Source: JADJNY01 sp046349615 (GTDB taxonomy: Bacteria > Planctomycetota > UBA1135 > GCA-002686595). From it: a stretch of 64,000 nt of DNA. The stretch covers positions 248,001 to 312,000 of the forward strand of contig JAXMBZ010000001.1 in assembly GCA_046349615.1 (NCBI GenBank). Direction: 5' to 3'. Of this stretch, positions 7,424 to 16,940 are shown in pieces. The notes beneath the pieces were generated by a model. It searched no databases. It saw only the letters and a list, made by a program, of their open reading frames with translations, and was not told the origin of the DNA. Each line of letters opens with the position of its first letter. Position 1 is the first letter of the stretch. Both the position numbers and the translations under genes were made by a program.

Positions 7424-10099
7424 ATGTCCGTCCGTCCGGGTCAATCGCTGTCGCACTACGAGATCCTCGCGCCGCTCGGCGCGGGGGCGATGGGCGAGGT
7501 CTATCGCGCGAAGGACACGAAGCTCGGGCGTGAGGTCGCGATCAAGGTGTTACCGGAGCACTTCGCGGACGACGCGGAGCGGTTGAAGCGCTTCGAGCGC
7601 GAGGCGACGACGCTCGCGTCGCTCAACCATCCCAACGTCGCGCAGATCTTCGGCGTCGATCAGGTGGAGGACACGTGCTTCCTCGTGCTCGAGCTCGTGC
7701 CGGGGGAGTCGCTCGAAGAGCGGTTGAAGCGCGGGCCCTTGCCGCTCGACGAAGCGCTCGACGTCGCGAAGCAGATCGCCGAGGGTCTCGAAGCCGCGCA
7801 CGAAGCCGGCGTGATCCACCGCGACCTGAAGCCCGCGAACGTGCGCGTGACGCCCGACGGCAAGGTCAAGGTGCTCGACTTCGGGCTCGCGAAGAGCGCG
7901 GTCGAGAGCTCGAAGGGTTCGTCGACCGACAGCGTGCTCTCGACCGAAGCGGGCCGCCTGCTCGGCACGCCGACCTACATGGCGCCCGAACAAGCGCGCG
8001 GCAAGGCGATCGACAAGCGCGTCGACGTGTGGGCCTTCGGCTGCGTGCTCTACGAGTGCCTGACCGCGAAGCGTGCGTTCGTCGGCGAGACGCTGACCGA
8101 CGTGCTCGGCGCCGTGCTGCACTCGCAGGCCGACTTCGGGGCGCTCCCTCCCGCGACGCCGCGGCGCGTACGCGAGCTCCTCGAGAGCTGCTTCGTGAAG
8201 GATCCGCGCCGCAGATTGCGCGACATCGGCCAGGCGCGGCTCGAGCTCGAGCGCGCGGCGAGCGATCCGCGCGAAGCTCCCGCGATCGCCGCGACGCGGA
8301 GCACGACGTCGAAGTCGCCGGTCGTGCTCGTCTCCGCGGCGCTCCTCGCCGGCGCGATCGCGTTCGCCGCGTGGACGCTGCGTCCGTCGCCCAGCGCGGT
8401 CGAGAACGCGCGCCCCGTCGTGCGCGCCACGCTCGCGCTCCCCAAGGGTCTGACGCTGCCCGGGGGCGACCGCTCGATCGCGGTGTCCCCCGACGGCACG
8501 CGCGTCGTCGCCTCGCTCATGAAGAAGGAGGGCGCGTCTCCGCCGTCCTTGTACTTGCGTGATCTCACGCGCCTCGAATTCCGCGCGCTCGCCGGCACGG
8601 AGGAGGCCATGTACCCGTTCTGGTCGCCCGACGGCAAGTCCGTCGCCTTCTTCGCGGGGCGGGAGCTGCGGTGCATCGAGCTCGCCGACGGCATCGTGCG
8701 CGTCATCTGCAAGGCTCCCGCCGGACGCGGCGGAACGTGGGGCACGCAGGGCACGATCGTCTTCGCGCCCAGCGCCGTGGGCGGCTTGTCCATCGTCGAC
8801 GAATCCGGCGGCGTGGCGTCACCGATCACCGAGCCCGCGGAGCCGGAGGAGTCGCATCGCGTCCCGCAGATGCTCCCCGACGGGCGGCGCTTCCTCTACT
8901 ACTCCCAGAACACGTCGAAGCCGGGTGTGTACGTCTTCGACCCGGCGAACAAGCAAGCGCGACGGGTCGTCGAGTGCTTGACCGAAGCCGTCTTCGTCGA
9001 ACCGTCCGCGCTCGTGTTCGCGCGCGACGAGAACCTCGTGGTGCATCCCTTCGATCTCGATCGACTCGAGCTCACGGGGAGCCCCAAGCCCATCGCGGCG
9101 GGCGTGCAGTGGGACAGCCGCCGAGTCGCGCTCAACATGGGCCTCTCCGCGCGCGGAGCCCTCGTCTACCAGCCCGTCGCACGGGCGGGGACGTACAAGC
9201 TCGCGTGGATGGACCGCAAGGGCGAGCGGACGCTGCTCCCGATCGAACCGCTCGCCGTCGGAGCCGCGACCCTCTCGGCGGACGGCCGCCGCGCCGCGGT
9301 GAACCTCGTGGGCAACCGCGGAGAATCGCTCCTCGGCGCGCTCGACCTGGAGCGCGGCATCCGGACGTCGATCGGTGATCCGCAAGCGCGGTTCTACTAC
9401 GGCGCGCTCCTGTCGAGCGACGGACAGCGCATCTTCACCGCGGACTCGAACGGCCCCGGGCAGATCCTGATCAGCTTCCCGTTCGGCGGTGGCTCGCCGA
9501 CGCAGGTCCTGAAAGGCGAACCCAAGTTCGAGTACGGCCTGAGCTCGATCACTCCGGACGGACGCAGCTTGCTCCTGGCGAAGGCACCGCAGCGCGACAA
9601 GGTCGGCGACCTCATCGTGATCGATCTCGAGGGCGATCCTGCTCCGAAGACGCTCATGACGACGGCCGAGGCCGAGTGGAATCCGTCCATCGCGCCGTCG
9701 GGGGAGGTCGTGGCGTACGTCGTGTCGAACGAGGAGGACTTGGGTGGGCTGTTGAAGCTCGTCACGTACCCGACGCCGTCGGCTCCCGTGCAGGTGACCT
9801 CGAGCCGAGTCGCGTTGAACTTCGGATGGATGTCCGCGGGCGAGCTCTATTGGCTGGACCTGTCGCGCAAGGTGTGGAGCGCGACCGTCGCGTCGAAGGG
9901 TGGGCAACTCGACGTCGGTCCGCCCAAGGCGATGTTCGAGGGCCGCTCGATGGACAAGGAGCTCGGCATCCTCGCCTACGATGTGCCGCGCGAGCGCTTC
10001 TTGATCGCGATCGAGGACAGTCCGCGCGAGGAGGCGGAGTTGATCCTCGTGAGCGACTGGCGGCCGGAGGCGGTCGGCGCGCAGGTGGGGCGCAAGTAG
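7424..10099 (+). CDS. Membrane Ser/Thr protein kinase with WD40/PD40-like propeller
   Basis: 891 residues. The N-terminal PknB-like domain has LGAGAMGEVYRAKD, lysine K41 (VAIKVLP), HRDLKPANVRV with D134, a normal DFG (D152) and TPTYMAPEQARGK. A transmembrane helix at about 298-320 (VVLVSAALLAGAIAFAAW) leads to about 560 residues of TolB/PD40-type beta-propeller blades, visible as repeated S-DG/PDG turns: SIAVSPDGTRVVASL, YPFWSPDGKSVAFF, SSDGQRIFTAD, SSITPDGRSLLLA. This is a common planctomycete and acidobacterial receptor-kinase design: the outer propeller probably senses a ligand and the inner kinase signals. No partner regulator is adjacent. A strong terminator hairpin lies downstream. Confidence 0.93.
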   Translation: MSVRPGQSLSHYEILAPLGAGAMGEVYRAKDTKLGREVAIKVLPEHFADDAERLKRFEREATTLASLNHPNVAQIFGVDQVEDTCFLVLELVPGESLEERLKRGPLPLDEALDVAKQIAEGLEAAHEAGVIHRDLKPANVRVTPDGKVKVLDFGLAKSAVESSKGSSTDSVLSTEAGRLLGTPTYMAPEQARGKAIDKRVDVWAFGCVLYECLTAKRAFVGETLTDVLGAVLHSQADFGALPPATPRRVRELLESCFVKDPRRRLRDIGQARLELERAASDPREAPAIAATRSTTSKSPVVLVSAALLAGAIAFAAWTLRPSPSAVENARPVVRATLALPKGLTLPGGDRSIAVSPDGTRVVASLMKKEGASPPSLYLRDLTRLEFRALAGTEEAMYPFWSPDGKSVAFFAGRELRCIELADGIVRVICKAPAGRGGTWGTQGTIVFAPSAVGGLSIVDESGGVASPITEPAEPEESHRVPQMLPDGRRFLYYSQNTSKPGVYVFDPANKQARRVVECLTEAVFVEPSALVFARDENLVVHPFDLDRLELTGSPKPIAAGVQWDSRRVALNMGLSARGALVYQPVARAGTYKLAWMDRKGERTLLPIEPLAVGAATLSADGRRAAVNLVGNRGESLLGALDLERGIRTSIGDPQARFYYGALLSSDGQRIFTADSNGPGQILISFPFGGGSPTQVLKGEPKFEYGLSSITPDGRSLLLAKAPQRDKVGDLIVIDLEGDPAPKTLMTTAEAEWNPSIAPSGEVVAYVVSNEEDLGGLLKLVTYPTPSAPVQVTSSRVALNFGWMSAGELYWLDLSRKVWSATVASKGGQLDVGPPKAMFEGRSMDKELGILAYDVPRERFLIAIEDSPREEAELILVSDWRPEAVGAQVGRK

Positions 10100-10266
10100 G
10101 CGCGGGGGGTGGGGGGATTGCGGAGCTTCGCTCGATATGGAGCTGGCGACTGCAACCTGAGATACGGCGGTTGGTGTCGATCGGGACGCAATTGCCGGAT
10201 GGGACGACCCAGCGGAAAGAGACGCAACGGAACACACGCGTGTGCTCCGCATCACGGACCCCGCAC

Positions 10267-10296
10267 AAGCACGGGCCGGAGGACCGGCCCGTGCTT
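10267..10296. terminator. Strong bidirectional terminator hairpin
   Basis: A perfect 13-bp stem (AAGCACGGGCCGG / CCGGCCCGTGCTT) with loop AGGA sits in the 282-bp gap between two convergent genes (the kinase ending at 10099 and the permease ending at 10382). The outer flanks CCCCGC and GCGGGG nearly extend the stem. I see no gene in the rest of this gap. Confidence 0.75.
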
Positions 10297-10381
10297 GCGC
10301 GGGGTTCAAGTGGGTCTCAGCATCTCTTGCCCGACGCGACGGGAAGGTGCGCGACGCGGGAAGGAGCTTGGCGGTCTTGGC

Positions 10382-11764
10382 TCAGCGTCTCCGCGTCGCG
10401 CGTGCGTTCCAGATCCAATAGACGGGCAGGCCCGCCGCGAGCACGCCGAGGTTGATCCACGTGAACGCGGGCTGCTCCCAGAACGAGTTCGCGAAGATCC
10501 CGGCGCACGCGGCGAGGAAGAAGAGCGGCACGAACGGGTAGAGCGGCACGCGGAACGGACGCGGGAGTTGCGGCCGCCGGCGGCGCTCGACGATCACGGC
10601 GGCGACCGAGAGCGCGAGGAACGGCCACATGCCGAGGATCAACGTCGCGATGAGTTCGTCGAAGCCGCGCACGAACAGGTACACGATCGCCGCGGCGCCG
10701 ATGAGCACGACCGCGACCCACGGTGTCTTGTGCCGGGGGTGCAGTTGCGCGACCGAGCGGAAGAAGAGGCCGTCCTCGGCCATTGCGAGCAGCACGCGCG
10801 GATCGGTCATCATCCCCGATTGGTTCGAGCTGAACGTCGCAGTGATCACGAGCAGCGCGGCGAACGCGGTGCCGAACGAACCGAACGTGCGCGTTGCGAG
10901 GTCGGCTGTCACGAGCGACGAACCCGTGAGCTCCGCCGGCGCCAGCGCGACCAGGTTCGAGACGTTGGCGGCGAGGTAGAGGCCGATCACCGCGAGCACG
11001 CCGAGCACGATCGCGCGCGGCAAGGTGCGCGCGGGGTCCTTCACCTCGCCCGCGAGCTGCGGCACCCACTGCCAGCCGTCGTACGCGCCCATCACGAGGA
11101 TCAGCGCGAGCCCGAAGCCCGACCACGAGTCGGGCGCGAGGCCGTACGCGCGCGGCGCCGCGGCGGCGTCGGGCGAAACGAACGCGATCGCCGCGGCCGA
11201 GAGCACGAAGAGCGCGCCGATCTTGAGCCACGTCGTCGCGTTGAGCACGAACGCACCGACGCGCACCGGCCGCACGTTGATCACGACGAGCAGGACGAGC
11301 GACGCGGCCGCGACCGCGCGCTCCCACTCGCGCAGCGCGGGAACGAGCAGCGCGAGCGACTGCGCGAAGAGCAGCGCGAGCCCCGCATACGACGCCGGGT
11401 TGACGACGAGCATCGCCCAGCCGAACAGGAACGCCGCCCACGGTCCGTACGTTTCGCGCAGGAACACGTACATGCCGCCCGTGCTCGGGAACGCGGCGGC
11501 GAGCTCCGCCAGCGAGAGCGCGCCGGCGAGCGCGATCAAGCCGCCGAGGACCCACAGCGCGAGGATCGCGCCGCCGCCGCCGACCTCCGACGCGACCGTG
11601 GCGGGCACGCGGAAGATGCTCGCGCCGACGATGGCGCCCGCGACGACCGCGGTCGCGCTCCACGTGCCGAGGACGCGGGGGAGCCGCGCGCTCGCGGGAC
11701 GCGTCGTGGTCGCCGAGAGCGCGCCGGGAGTCGGCGCGGAGCGATCGTCGAGGTTCGAGTTCAT
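10382..11764 (-). CDS. APC-superfamily amino acid permease
   Basis: 460 residues, hydrophobic throughout with about 12 predicted membrane helices. The first helix carries the APC signature for substrate binding (GAIVGASIFRVPATV), and the second the conserved GGLIALAGALSLAELAAAFP segment. These mark the amino acid-polyamine-organocation superfamily, secondary transporters that move amino acids with protons or by exchange. The substrate cannot be told; the general look is closest to LAT- or YfnA-like permeases. Transcribed leftward; the upstream gene on the same strand ends near 11790, so the two could be cotranscribed, although the products have no obvious link. Confidence 0.9.
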   Translation of the reverse strand: MNSNLDDRSAPTPGALSATTTRPASARLPRVLGTWSATAVVAGAIVGASIFRVPATVASEVGGGGAILALWVLGGLIALAGALSLAELAAAFPSTGGMYVFLRETYGPWAAFLFGWAMLVVNPASYAGLALLFAQSLALLVPALREWERAVAAASLVLLVVINVRPVRVGAFVLNATTWLKIGALFVLSAAAIAFVSPDAAAAPRAYGLAPDSWSGFGLALILVMGAYDGWQWVPQLAGEVKDPARTLPRAIVLGVLAVIGLYLAANVSNLVALAPAELTGSSLVTADLATRTFGSFGTAFAALLVITATFSSNQSGMMTDPRVLLAMAEDGLFFRSVAQLHPRHKTPWVAVVLIGAAAIVYLFVRGFDELIATLILGMWPFLALSVAAVIVERRRRPQLPRPFRVPLYPFVPLFFLAACAGIFANSFWEQPAFTWINLGVLAAGLPVYWIWNARATRRR

Positions 11765-11789
11765 GCGCGTGGAGGACGCTCGAGAGCGT

Positions 11790-12821
11790 TCATCGCGGGC
11801 TCGTCGGCACGCGCGGCCCGACGTACTCCGTCGCGACGACGACGTCGTCGAACCACACGACGTTCTTCGTCGCCGTGCCCTTCGCGGCGTACTCCTCGGA
11901 CACGTACCACAGGAGGCCGATCTCGGAGAGCTTCAGCTCGCTCGTCGTGCGGAAGTCGAACCCCGGGAACGGCGCCGGCTTCGTGTTCTTCTCGCCCGCG
12001 GTGACGAACACGTTGCGCACCCACGTCCCGATCGGCGTGCCCGGCGCGTAGCGGCCGAGCTCGACGCCGTCGATCCAGAACGCCATCGCGCCGTCCTTCG
12101 TTCCCGGCGTGTTCGCGCGCACCATCGCCTCGACGCAGATCCACGTCGCGCGCGGGATCGCGGGCTGCTCCGGAGGTTGAAACGTGTTGCCGTAGAAGTC
12201 GTTCGCGCCCGTGTTCGGCGTGCCGTCGTCGTTCAACGGCTCGCCCTTCGGCCCGACGGCGTCGCTCGGGTTGTTCCACCCGCGCATCTGGTGCCAATAG
12301 GTGTAGAAACGCCACGCGCCGCGCAGCGGCTCGATGCCGGTCCAGAAGCCCTTGTCGCCCGGCGGCGCGACGCCCGCGGGACCGTCCCAGCCCGGCGCGA
12401 GTGCGCGCACCTTCACGAAGTGGTGCGGCCAGCACGCGTCCGCGGCGAAGCGGCAGTAGAAGCGCAGGTAGAGCTCGTCGACGCCCTTCGCGAGCTTCCA
12501 CGTCGTTTCGCCGCCCGTGTCGACGCCGCGCGTCGCCGTGATGCGCAGGCACGCGCCGCCGGAGTGCGCGAGCGTCGCGTCGGTGTCGATCGCGCAGACG
12601 TTCGTGTTCGTGCGCGACCAGCCTTCGAACCCGCGCTCGAAGCCCGAAGCGAACAGCACCGCGGGGTCGCGCGCGAGCTCCGCGTCGTTCGTGTACCGCG
12701 CGGCGAGGCCGGTGCGCGGCGACTTCGTCTCGAGCGTGGGTGCGCTCGACGTCGAGCTCGATTGGAGGCTCGCGAGGGCGGCCAGTGTCGCGATGCCGTG
12801 GGCGACGAGCGTGGTGAGCAT
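11790..12821 (-). CDS. Secreted beta-jelly-roll protein, possible glycan binding or lyase
   Basis: 343 residues from an ATG at 12819-12821, which is followed directly by a signal-like segment (MLTTLVAHGIATLAALASL). In-phase sequence upstream of it is Arg-rich and lies in the divergent promoter gap, so it is not taken as coding. The mature protein has a pattern of beta strands and aromatic patches typical of concanavalin-like jelly rolls: FASGFERGFEGWSR, LYLRFYCRFAAD, WPHHFVKVRAL, RATWICVEAMVRANTPG, GAMAFWIDGVELGRY, NVVWFDDVVVATEYVG. Polysaccharide lyases of the PL-like sandwich group and LamG-type binding proteins share this look, but I see no convincing catalytic set. Role: probable extracellular polysaccharide binding or degradation, unproven. 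Confidence 0.75.
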   Translation of the reverse strand: MLTTLVAHGIATLAALASLQSSSTSSAPTLETKSPRTGLAARYTNDAELARDPAVLFASGFERGFEGWSRTNTNVCAIDTDATLAHSGGACLRITATRGVDTGGETTWKLAKGVDELYLRFYCRFAADACWPHHFVKVRALAPGWDGPAGVAPPGDKGFWTGIEPLRGAWRFYTYWHQMRGWNNPSDAVGPKGEPLNDDGTPNTGANDFYGNTFQPPEQPAIPRATWICVEAMVRANTPGTKDGAMAFWIDGVELGRYAPGTPIGTWVRNVFVTAGEKNTKPAPFPGFDFRTTSELKLSEIGLLWYVSEEYAAKGTATKNVVWFDDVVVATEYVGPRVPTSPR

Positions 12822-13032
12822 GCGCGGCAGTGTAGAGCGCGCCGGAGCGCGATCGGACGGTGAATCCACGCGCGGGGTTCGCGTCGCGAGCCCGCGTGCG
12901 TCGCTCGTCCGCCACTCTCGTTCGAACGTACGGTCGCGACGACGCCTACGCGAGATTCGACGCTCGGGACGTGCGCGGTGCGGGTATCCTCCGCGCGCTT
13001 CGGTCCGGATCGACGGTCCGCGCCTTCCGAAC

Positions 13033-14457
13033 ATGAGCACACGACCGCCCTCCACGCCGCCGACGAGCGGACCTTCGTTTCGCGAGCTCGGACTCCCGCC
13101 CGCGACGCTCGCGAACCTCGACCAGCTCGGCTACGTCGCGATGACGCCGATCCAGGCCGCGAGCCTGCCGCTCGCGCTCGCGGGCCACGACCTCGTCGCG
13201 CAGGCGAAGACGGGCAGCGGCAAGACGGCCGCGTTCGGGCTCGTGCTGCTCGCGAACCTGAAACCGGACGTGCGCGGCGTGCAAGCGCTCGTCCTGTGCC
13301 CGACGCGCGAGCTCGCCGAGCAGGTGAGCACCGAGCTCCGCCGCCTCGCGCGCGCGAGCGAGAACGTGAAGGTGCTCGTGCTCACGGGCGGCGCGCCGAT
13401 CCGGCCGCAGCTCTCGAGCCTCGAGCACGGCGCGCACGTCGTCGTCGGGACGCCGGGACGCGTGCTCGATCATCTGTCGCGCAAGAGCCTCGACCTCGGC
13501 GCGCTCGCGACGCTCGTGCTCGACGAGGCGGACCGCATGCTCGACATGGGCTTCCTGAACGACGTGCTCGACGTCGTCGAGCGCTGTCCGAAGACGCGGC
13601 AGACGCTGCTCTTCTCCGCGACGTACCCCGACGGCGTGATCGAGCTCGGCCGGCGCTTCCTGCGCGCGCCGAAGGAGGTGAAGCTCCTCGAGCAGCACGC
13701 ACCGACGAAGATCCGCCAGCGCTTCTACGCCGTCGACGATCGCGAGCGCCTCGACGTCGTCGTGCGCTTGCTCGAGCACTACCGGCCCGAGCGCACGCTC
13801 GCGTTCTGCAACACGAAGGACGTGTGCCGCGGGCTCGCGCAAAAGCTCGCCGCGCGCGGGATCGAGGCCCTCGCGCTGCACGGCGATCTCGAGCAGCGCG
13901 AGCGCGACCAGGTGCTCGTCCAGTTCGTCAACCGGAGCTGCTCGGTGCTCGTCGCGACGGACGTCGCCGCGCGCGGCCTCGACATCGCGGAGCTCGACGC
14001 CGTCGTCAACGTCGAGGTGTCGCCCGACCCTGAGGTGCACGTGCATCGCATCGGTCGCACGGGCCGCGTCGACCGCGAGGGCTCTGCGTTCACGCTCGCG
14101 AGCGAGCGCGAACGGGCCCGCGTCGCGCGCATCGAGGAAGCGCGCGGCACCCCGCTCGAGTGGGGCGAGACGAAGGAGCTCGTCCGCGCGAACAAGGCGC
14201 CGCTCGTGCCGCCGATGACGACGATCCAGATCCTCGGCGGCCGCAAGGAGAAGCTCCGCGCGGGCGACGTGCTCGGTGCGCTGACGCGCGGAGCGGGACT
14301 CCCGGCCGAGCACGTGGGCAAGATCACGGTCAACGCGTACGCGACCTACGTCGCGGTCGATCGCCGCAGCGTGAAGGCGGCGCTGCGCGAGCTCGCGACG
14401 AAGGGCGTGAAGGGCCGCGCGGTGAAGGCGCGCACGCTGCCGGCGGACGACGCGTGA
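13033..14457 (+). CDS. dbpA: DEAD-box ATP-dependent RNA helicase DbpA
   Basis: 474 residues from the ATG at 13033. All helicase motifs are present: Q-motif region (YVAMTPIQAASLP), Walker A AKTGSGKT (about 58-65), PTRELAEQV, DEAD at about 164 followed by RMLDMGF, SAT, and HRIGRTGRVDREG. After the two RecA folds comes a C-terminal domain (TTIQILGGRKEKLRAGDVLG, then ITVNAYATYVAVDR) matching the DbpA RNA-binding domain, which in E. coli DbpA recognises hairpin 92 of 23S rRNA. It is therefore expected to act in large-subunit ribosome assembly. Length is normal for DbpA (about 460). It is divergent from the secreted protein gene at 12821 and nearly abuts the convergent lipoprotein gene. Confidence 0.93.
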   Translation: MSTRPPSTPPTSGPSFRELGLPPATLANLDQLGYVAMTPIQAASLPLALAGHDLVAQAKTGSGKTAAFGLVLLANLKPDVRGVQALVLCPTRELAEQVSTELRRLARASENVKVLVLTGGAPIRPQLSSLEHGAHVVVGTPGRVLDHLSRKSLDLGALATLVLDEADRMLDMGFLNDVLDVVERCPKTRQTLLFSATYPDGVIELGRRFLRAPKEVKLLEQHAPTKIRQRFYAVDDRERLDVVVRLLEHYRPERTLAFCNTKDVCRGLAQKLAARGIEALALHGDLEQRERDQVLVQFVNRSCSVLVATDVAARGLDIAELDAVVNVEVSPDPEVHVHRIGRTGRVDREGSAFTLASERERARVARIEEARGTPLEWGETKELVRANKAPLVPPMTTIQILGGRKEKLRAGDVLGALTRGAGLPAEHVGKITVNAYATYVAVDRRSVKAALRELATKGVKGRAVKARTLPADDA

Positions 14458-14472
14458 GCGCGCCGGCGACGT

Positions 14473-16209
14473 TCAGCGGTTCGTGACGTGGATCGGCGCG
14501 AGCGCGCCGAACGTCGCGACGTGCACGCGGCCCCGCGAGTCGAGCGCGAGCGCGGTCGTGCGGTCGTCGCTCGCGCGCACGTCGCTCGCGACGCGGGCGA
14601 CGTGCCAAGTCCCGTTCGCGTTCGTCGCGTAACGCAGCTCGCCGTTCGCCACGACGTAGCTCGCGTGCACGTGCCCGTCGTCGTCGACGGCGACGCTCGG
14701 CGCGACGGCTTGGACCGCGTCGACGCGCTCGTCCGACCACGCGCCCGAGGCGCGCCACGCGTGGTGGAGCTCGGCGCTCGCGTCCGAGTAGAGGACGTGC
14801 GGTTCGCCCTGCGGATCGAGTGCGAGCGCGATGCCGCGAACGGAGCCGTTCGCGAGCGGCGTGCTCGACCACGTCCCGCCCGTGTTCGAGGCGCAGCGCA
14901 GGCCGTACGCCGGAGCCGCGCCTTGGTACGCGACGAACTCGACGCCGCTCGAGCTCACGGCGATGCGCGGTGCGACGCCGGGGAAGCCGCAGCCCAGGTC
15001 GCTCGCGTCGACGATGCTCGCGCTCCACGCGCCGCTCGCGTTCGTCGCCGTTCGCAGCGTGCTCGACCAAGCGGTGCCGTTCCAGAGATCCGACTTGCCG
15101 ACGACGTGCGCGTGGCCCGACGCGTCGAGCGCGAGCCCGGAGCGACAACCTCCGAGCGGCGGGACCGTCTCCGTCGACCACACGCCCGCCGTGATCGTCG
15201 CGTGCACGAGCCCCGCACCGTCCCATCCGAGGTGCACGACGCCCGCGCCGTCGACCGCGACGTTCGCGTCGCCGAACTGCGAACCCGAGGTCGCCGTCGC
15301 GGTCCACGCGCCGCCCGAGTCGGTGAGGTATTCGTCGTGCTGCGTCCACAGCGGGAACTCGAGCGCCTCGCGCCGCGACGTCAGCACGTGCAGCGAGTCC
15401 GCGGGCCCGACCGCGATCGCGATCGCCGACGGCGACCAACTCGCCTGTGCGGCGGGGAGCGGCTCCACGCTCCACCCGGTCGTCGCCCACACGACGTCGG
15501 ATGCGGCGCTGTCGTAGCCGCTCGCGACCGCGACGAGCGCGTACCAGTGCGTCACGTCGTCGGCGAGGCCCTCGTGACGGAACGGGCTCGTCACGTCCGC
15601 GATGCGCTGCGCGTTCGCGAGGTCGCTCGACGTCGAGGCGAGGAGGTCGTAGCGCTCCGCGTCCGAGACCGGCGGCCACGCGAGCGTGATCGCACCGTGT
15701 TCCGCCGTGGCGACGACGCCGGCCGGCGTGTGCGGCACGCGCGTGACGAGCACCGTGTCGGTGCCCGCCTCACGCTCCGGCCCGAGCGCCGCGACGACGA
15801 TCTCGTTCGGCCCGATCGCGAGCGGGACCGACGCCGTCCAATGGTGCGCGTACGTCACCGTGCAGTACGAAAAGAGGCAACTGCACTGGCCCGCGATCCC
15901 GTGGAGCGCGCTGCCCGACGCGCCGGTGGTCAGGTTCCGCCACTGCACGTCGATCGCGGTCGGCGGACCGGGTTGGATCACGGGGCATCCGCCGAACGCC
16001 GTTTCGGACGGCGGACAGGCGTCACACGTCGCGGCCCCGGAGAGCTGGAGCAAGCTCGACGCGATCACGGGGTCGGTCGAGTTCGCGACGATGGTGTACG
16101 CGTCGGGCACGACGCCGCCGCCTCCGCCTCCGCCGCCGCATGCGGCGAACGACGCCGCACCGAGCCGTGCAAGGACCCACGCACAGCGGCTTCGAACGAG
16201 CGTCGACAT
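14473..16209 (-). CDS. Surface lipoprotein with FN3-like domain and beta-propeller repeats
   Basis: 578 residues from the ATG at 16207-16209. The N-terminus is a signal peptide ending in a lipobox-like AASFAAC, followed by a flexible run of eight glycines, so a lipid-anchored protein is likely. About residues 45-140 hold a Cys-containing domain (ATCDACPPSETAFGGCP). A fibronectin-III-like unit follows (AGVVATAEHGAITLAWPPVS...YDLLASTSSDL). The last 350 residues are repeated strands such as SLHVLTSRREALEF, VVHLGWDGAGLVHATI and HASYVVANGELRYATN, typical of a BNR/sialidase-type or FG-GAP-like propeller without the catalytic Asp box set. Probably a cell-surface sensor or adhesin; the function is unknown. 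Confidence 0.8.
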   Translation of the reverse strand: MSTLVRSRCAWVLARLGAASFAACGGGGGGGGVVPDAYTIVANSTDPVIASSLLQLSGAATCDACPPSETAFGGCPVIQPGPPTAIDVQWRNLTTGASGSALHGIAGQCSCLFSYCTVTYAHHWTASVPLAIGPNEIVVAALGPEREAGTDTVLVTRVPHTPAGVVATAEHGAITLAWPPVSDAERYDLLASTSSDLANAQRIADVTSPFRHEGLADDVTHWYALVAVASGYDSAASDVVWATTGWSVEPLPAAQASWSPSAIAIAVGPADSLHVLTSRREALEFPLWTQHDEYLTDSGGAWTATATSGSQFGDANVAVDGAGVVHLGWDGAGLVHATITAGVWSTETVPPLGGCRSGLALDASGHAHVVGKSDLWNGTAWSSTLRTATNASGAWSASIVDASDLGCGFPGVAPRIAVSSSGVEFVAYQGAAPAYGLRCASNTGGTWSSTPLANGSVRGIALALDPQGEPHVLYSDASAELHHAWRASGAWSDERVDAVQAVAPSVAVDDDGHVHASYVVANGELRYATNANGTWHVARVASDVRASDDRTTALALDSRGRVHVATFGALAPIHVTNR

Positions 16210-16337
16210 CGGCGGGAGGCCGGAGCCAACTCCACGGCCTGGATCACCTCCGGACATCACGAGCCTACGACGGCCCTGACCGCCCGGAATCGGCCGCGGT
16301 GCGTACGCACGGCGATTCGAAGTCGAGCGTCGCGCCT

Positions 16338-16940
16338 TCAGCGCGCGCCGTAACGCTCGCTCAGGGCGAACCGCGCGCTCACCCGCCACGCGAGGACCAC
16401 GAGCACGACCGCCGCCGCGACGTCCCACGCGTAGTGCTGGCGCGTCGTGATCACCGAGGGAACGAGCGCGACGACGACCGCGAGCGCGAGCCGGCCGCGG
16501 CCCTCGGCGCGCAGCGCCCACGCCGCGAGCAGGGGCACGATCACGTGGCCCGACGGCAGGCAGCACTCCGGCGTGTCGATCGACGCGAGGAACGTCCAGA
16601 GCTCGGCTCCGAGCGCGCCGTCGGGCGCCGACTCGGGCCGCGGATAGCGCGTCGGGAACACCGCGTACGTCGCGAACGCCGCGCTCATCGCGAGCCCGTA
16701 CGCGACGATCATCCGTCGGAACACAGCGCGTTCGCGCACGAGGAGCGGGAGCACGAGCTCGGCCGCGAGCAGCACGAAGTAGAGCACCGTCGTCCACGGC
16801 AGGAACGGTACGGCGCGATCGATCCACGTCAGCGAGAGCTCGCGCGACTCGACGAGCGGGTGCTGGTTCAGCGCGCGGTAGAGCACGGTCTGCACGCCGC
16901 CGATCGCGAGCACGACCGCGAGACGCGTTCGGAAGCTCAC
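16338..16940 (-). CDS. PAP2-superfamily phosphatase (inositolphosphorylceramide-synthase-like)
   Basis: 200 residues with about six membrane helices. The start is a GTG at 16938-16940 that overlaps the stop of the upstream glycosyltransferase (GTGA). Catalytic motifs are CCLPSGHV, containing the SGH histidine, and TTRQHYAWD, with the second histidine and its Asp. This spacing (PSGH ... QHYxxD) is that of the PAP2_3 group, which includes phosphatidic acid phosphatases and inositol phosphorylceramide synthases. It would cleave or transfer a phosphate head group at the membrane. It is the last gene of a five-gene operon with a condensing enzyme, a reductase, a hydrolase and a GT2, so its substrate is probably the lipid made by that operon. 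Confidence 0.85.
   Translation of the reverse strand: MSFRTRLAVVLAIGGVQTVLYRALNQHPLVESRELSLTWIDRAVPFLPWTTVLYFVLLAAELVLPLLVRERAVFRRMIVAYGLAMSAAFATYAVFPTRYPRPESAPDGALGAELWTFLASIDTPECCLPSGHVIVPLLAAWALRAEGRGRLALAVVVALVPSVITTRQHYAWDVAAAVVLVVLAWRVSARFALSERYGAR

Noticed and set aside
14488..16353. Long plus-strand open frame of 621 codons over the lipoprotein gene
   Set aside because: The translation is almost all Arg, Ala, Val and Asp with no domain, as expected when reading the complement of a GC-rich gene. The minus-strand frame has a lipobox and beta repeats.
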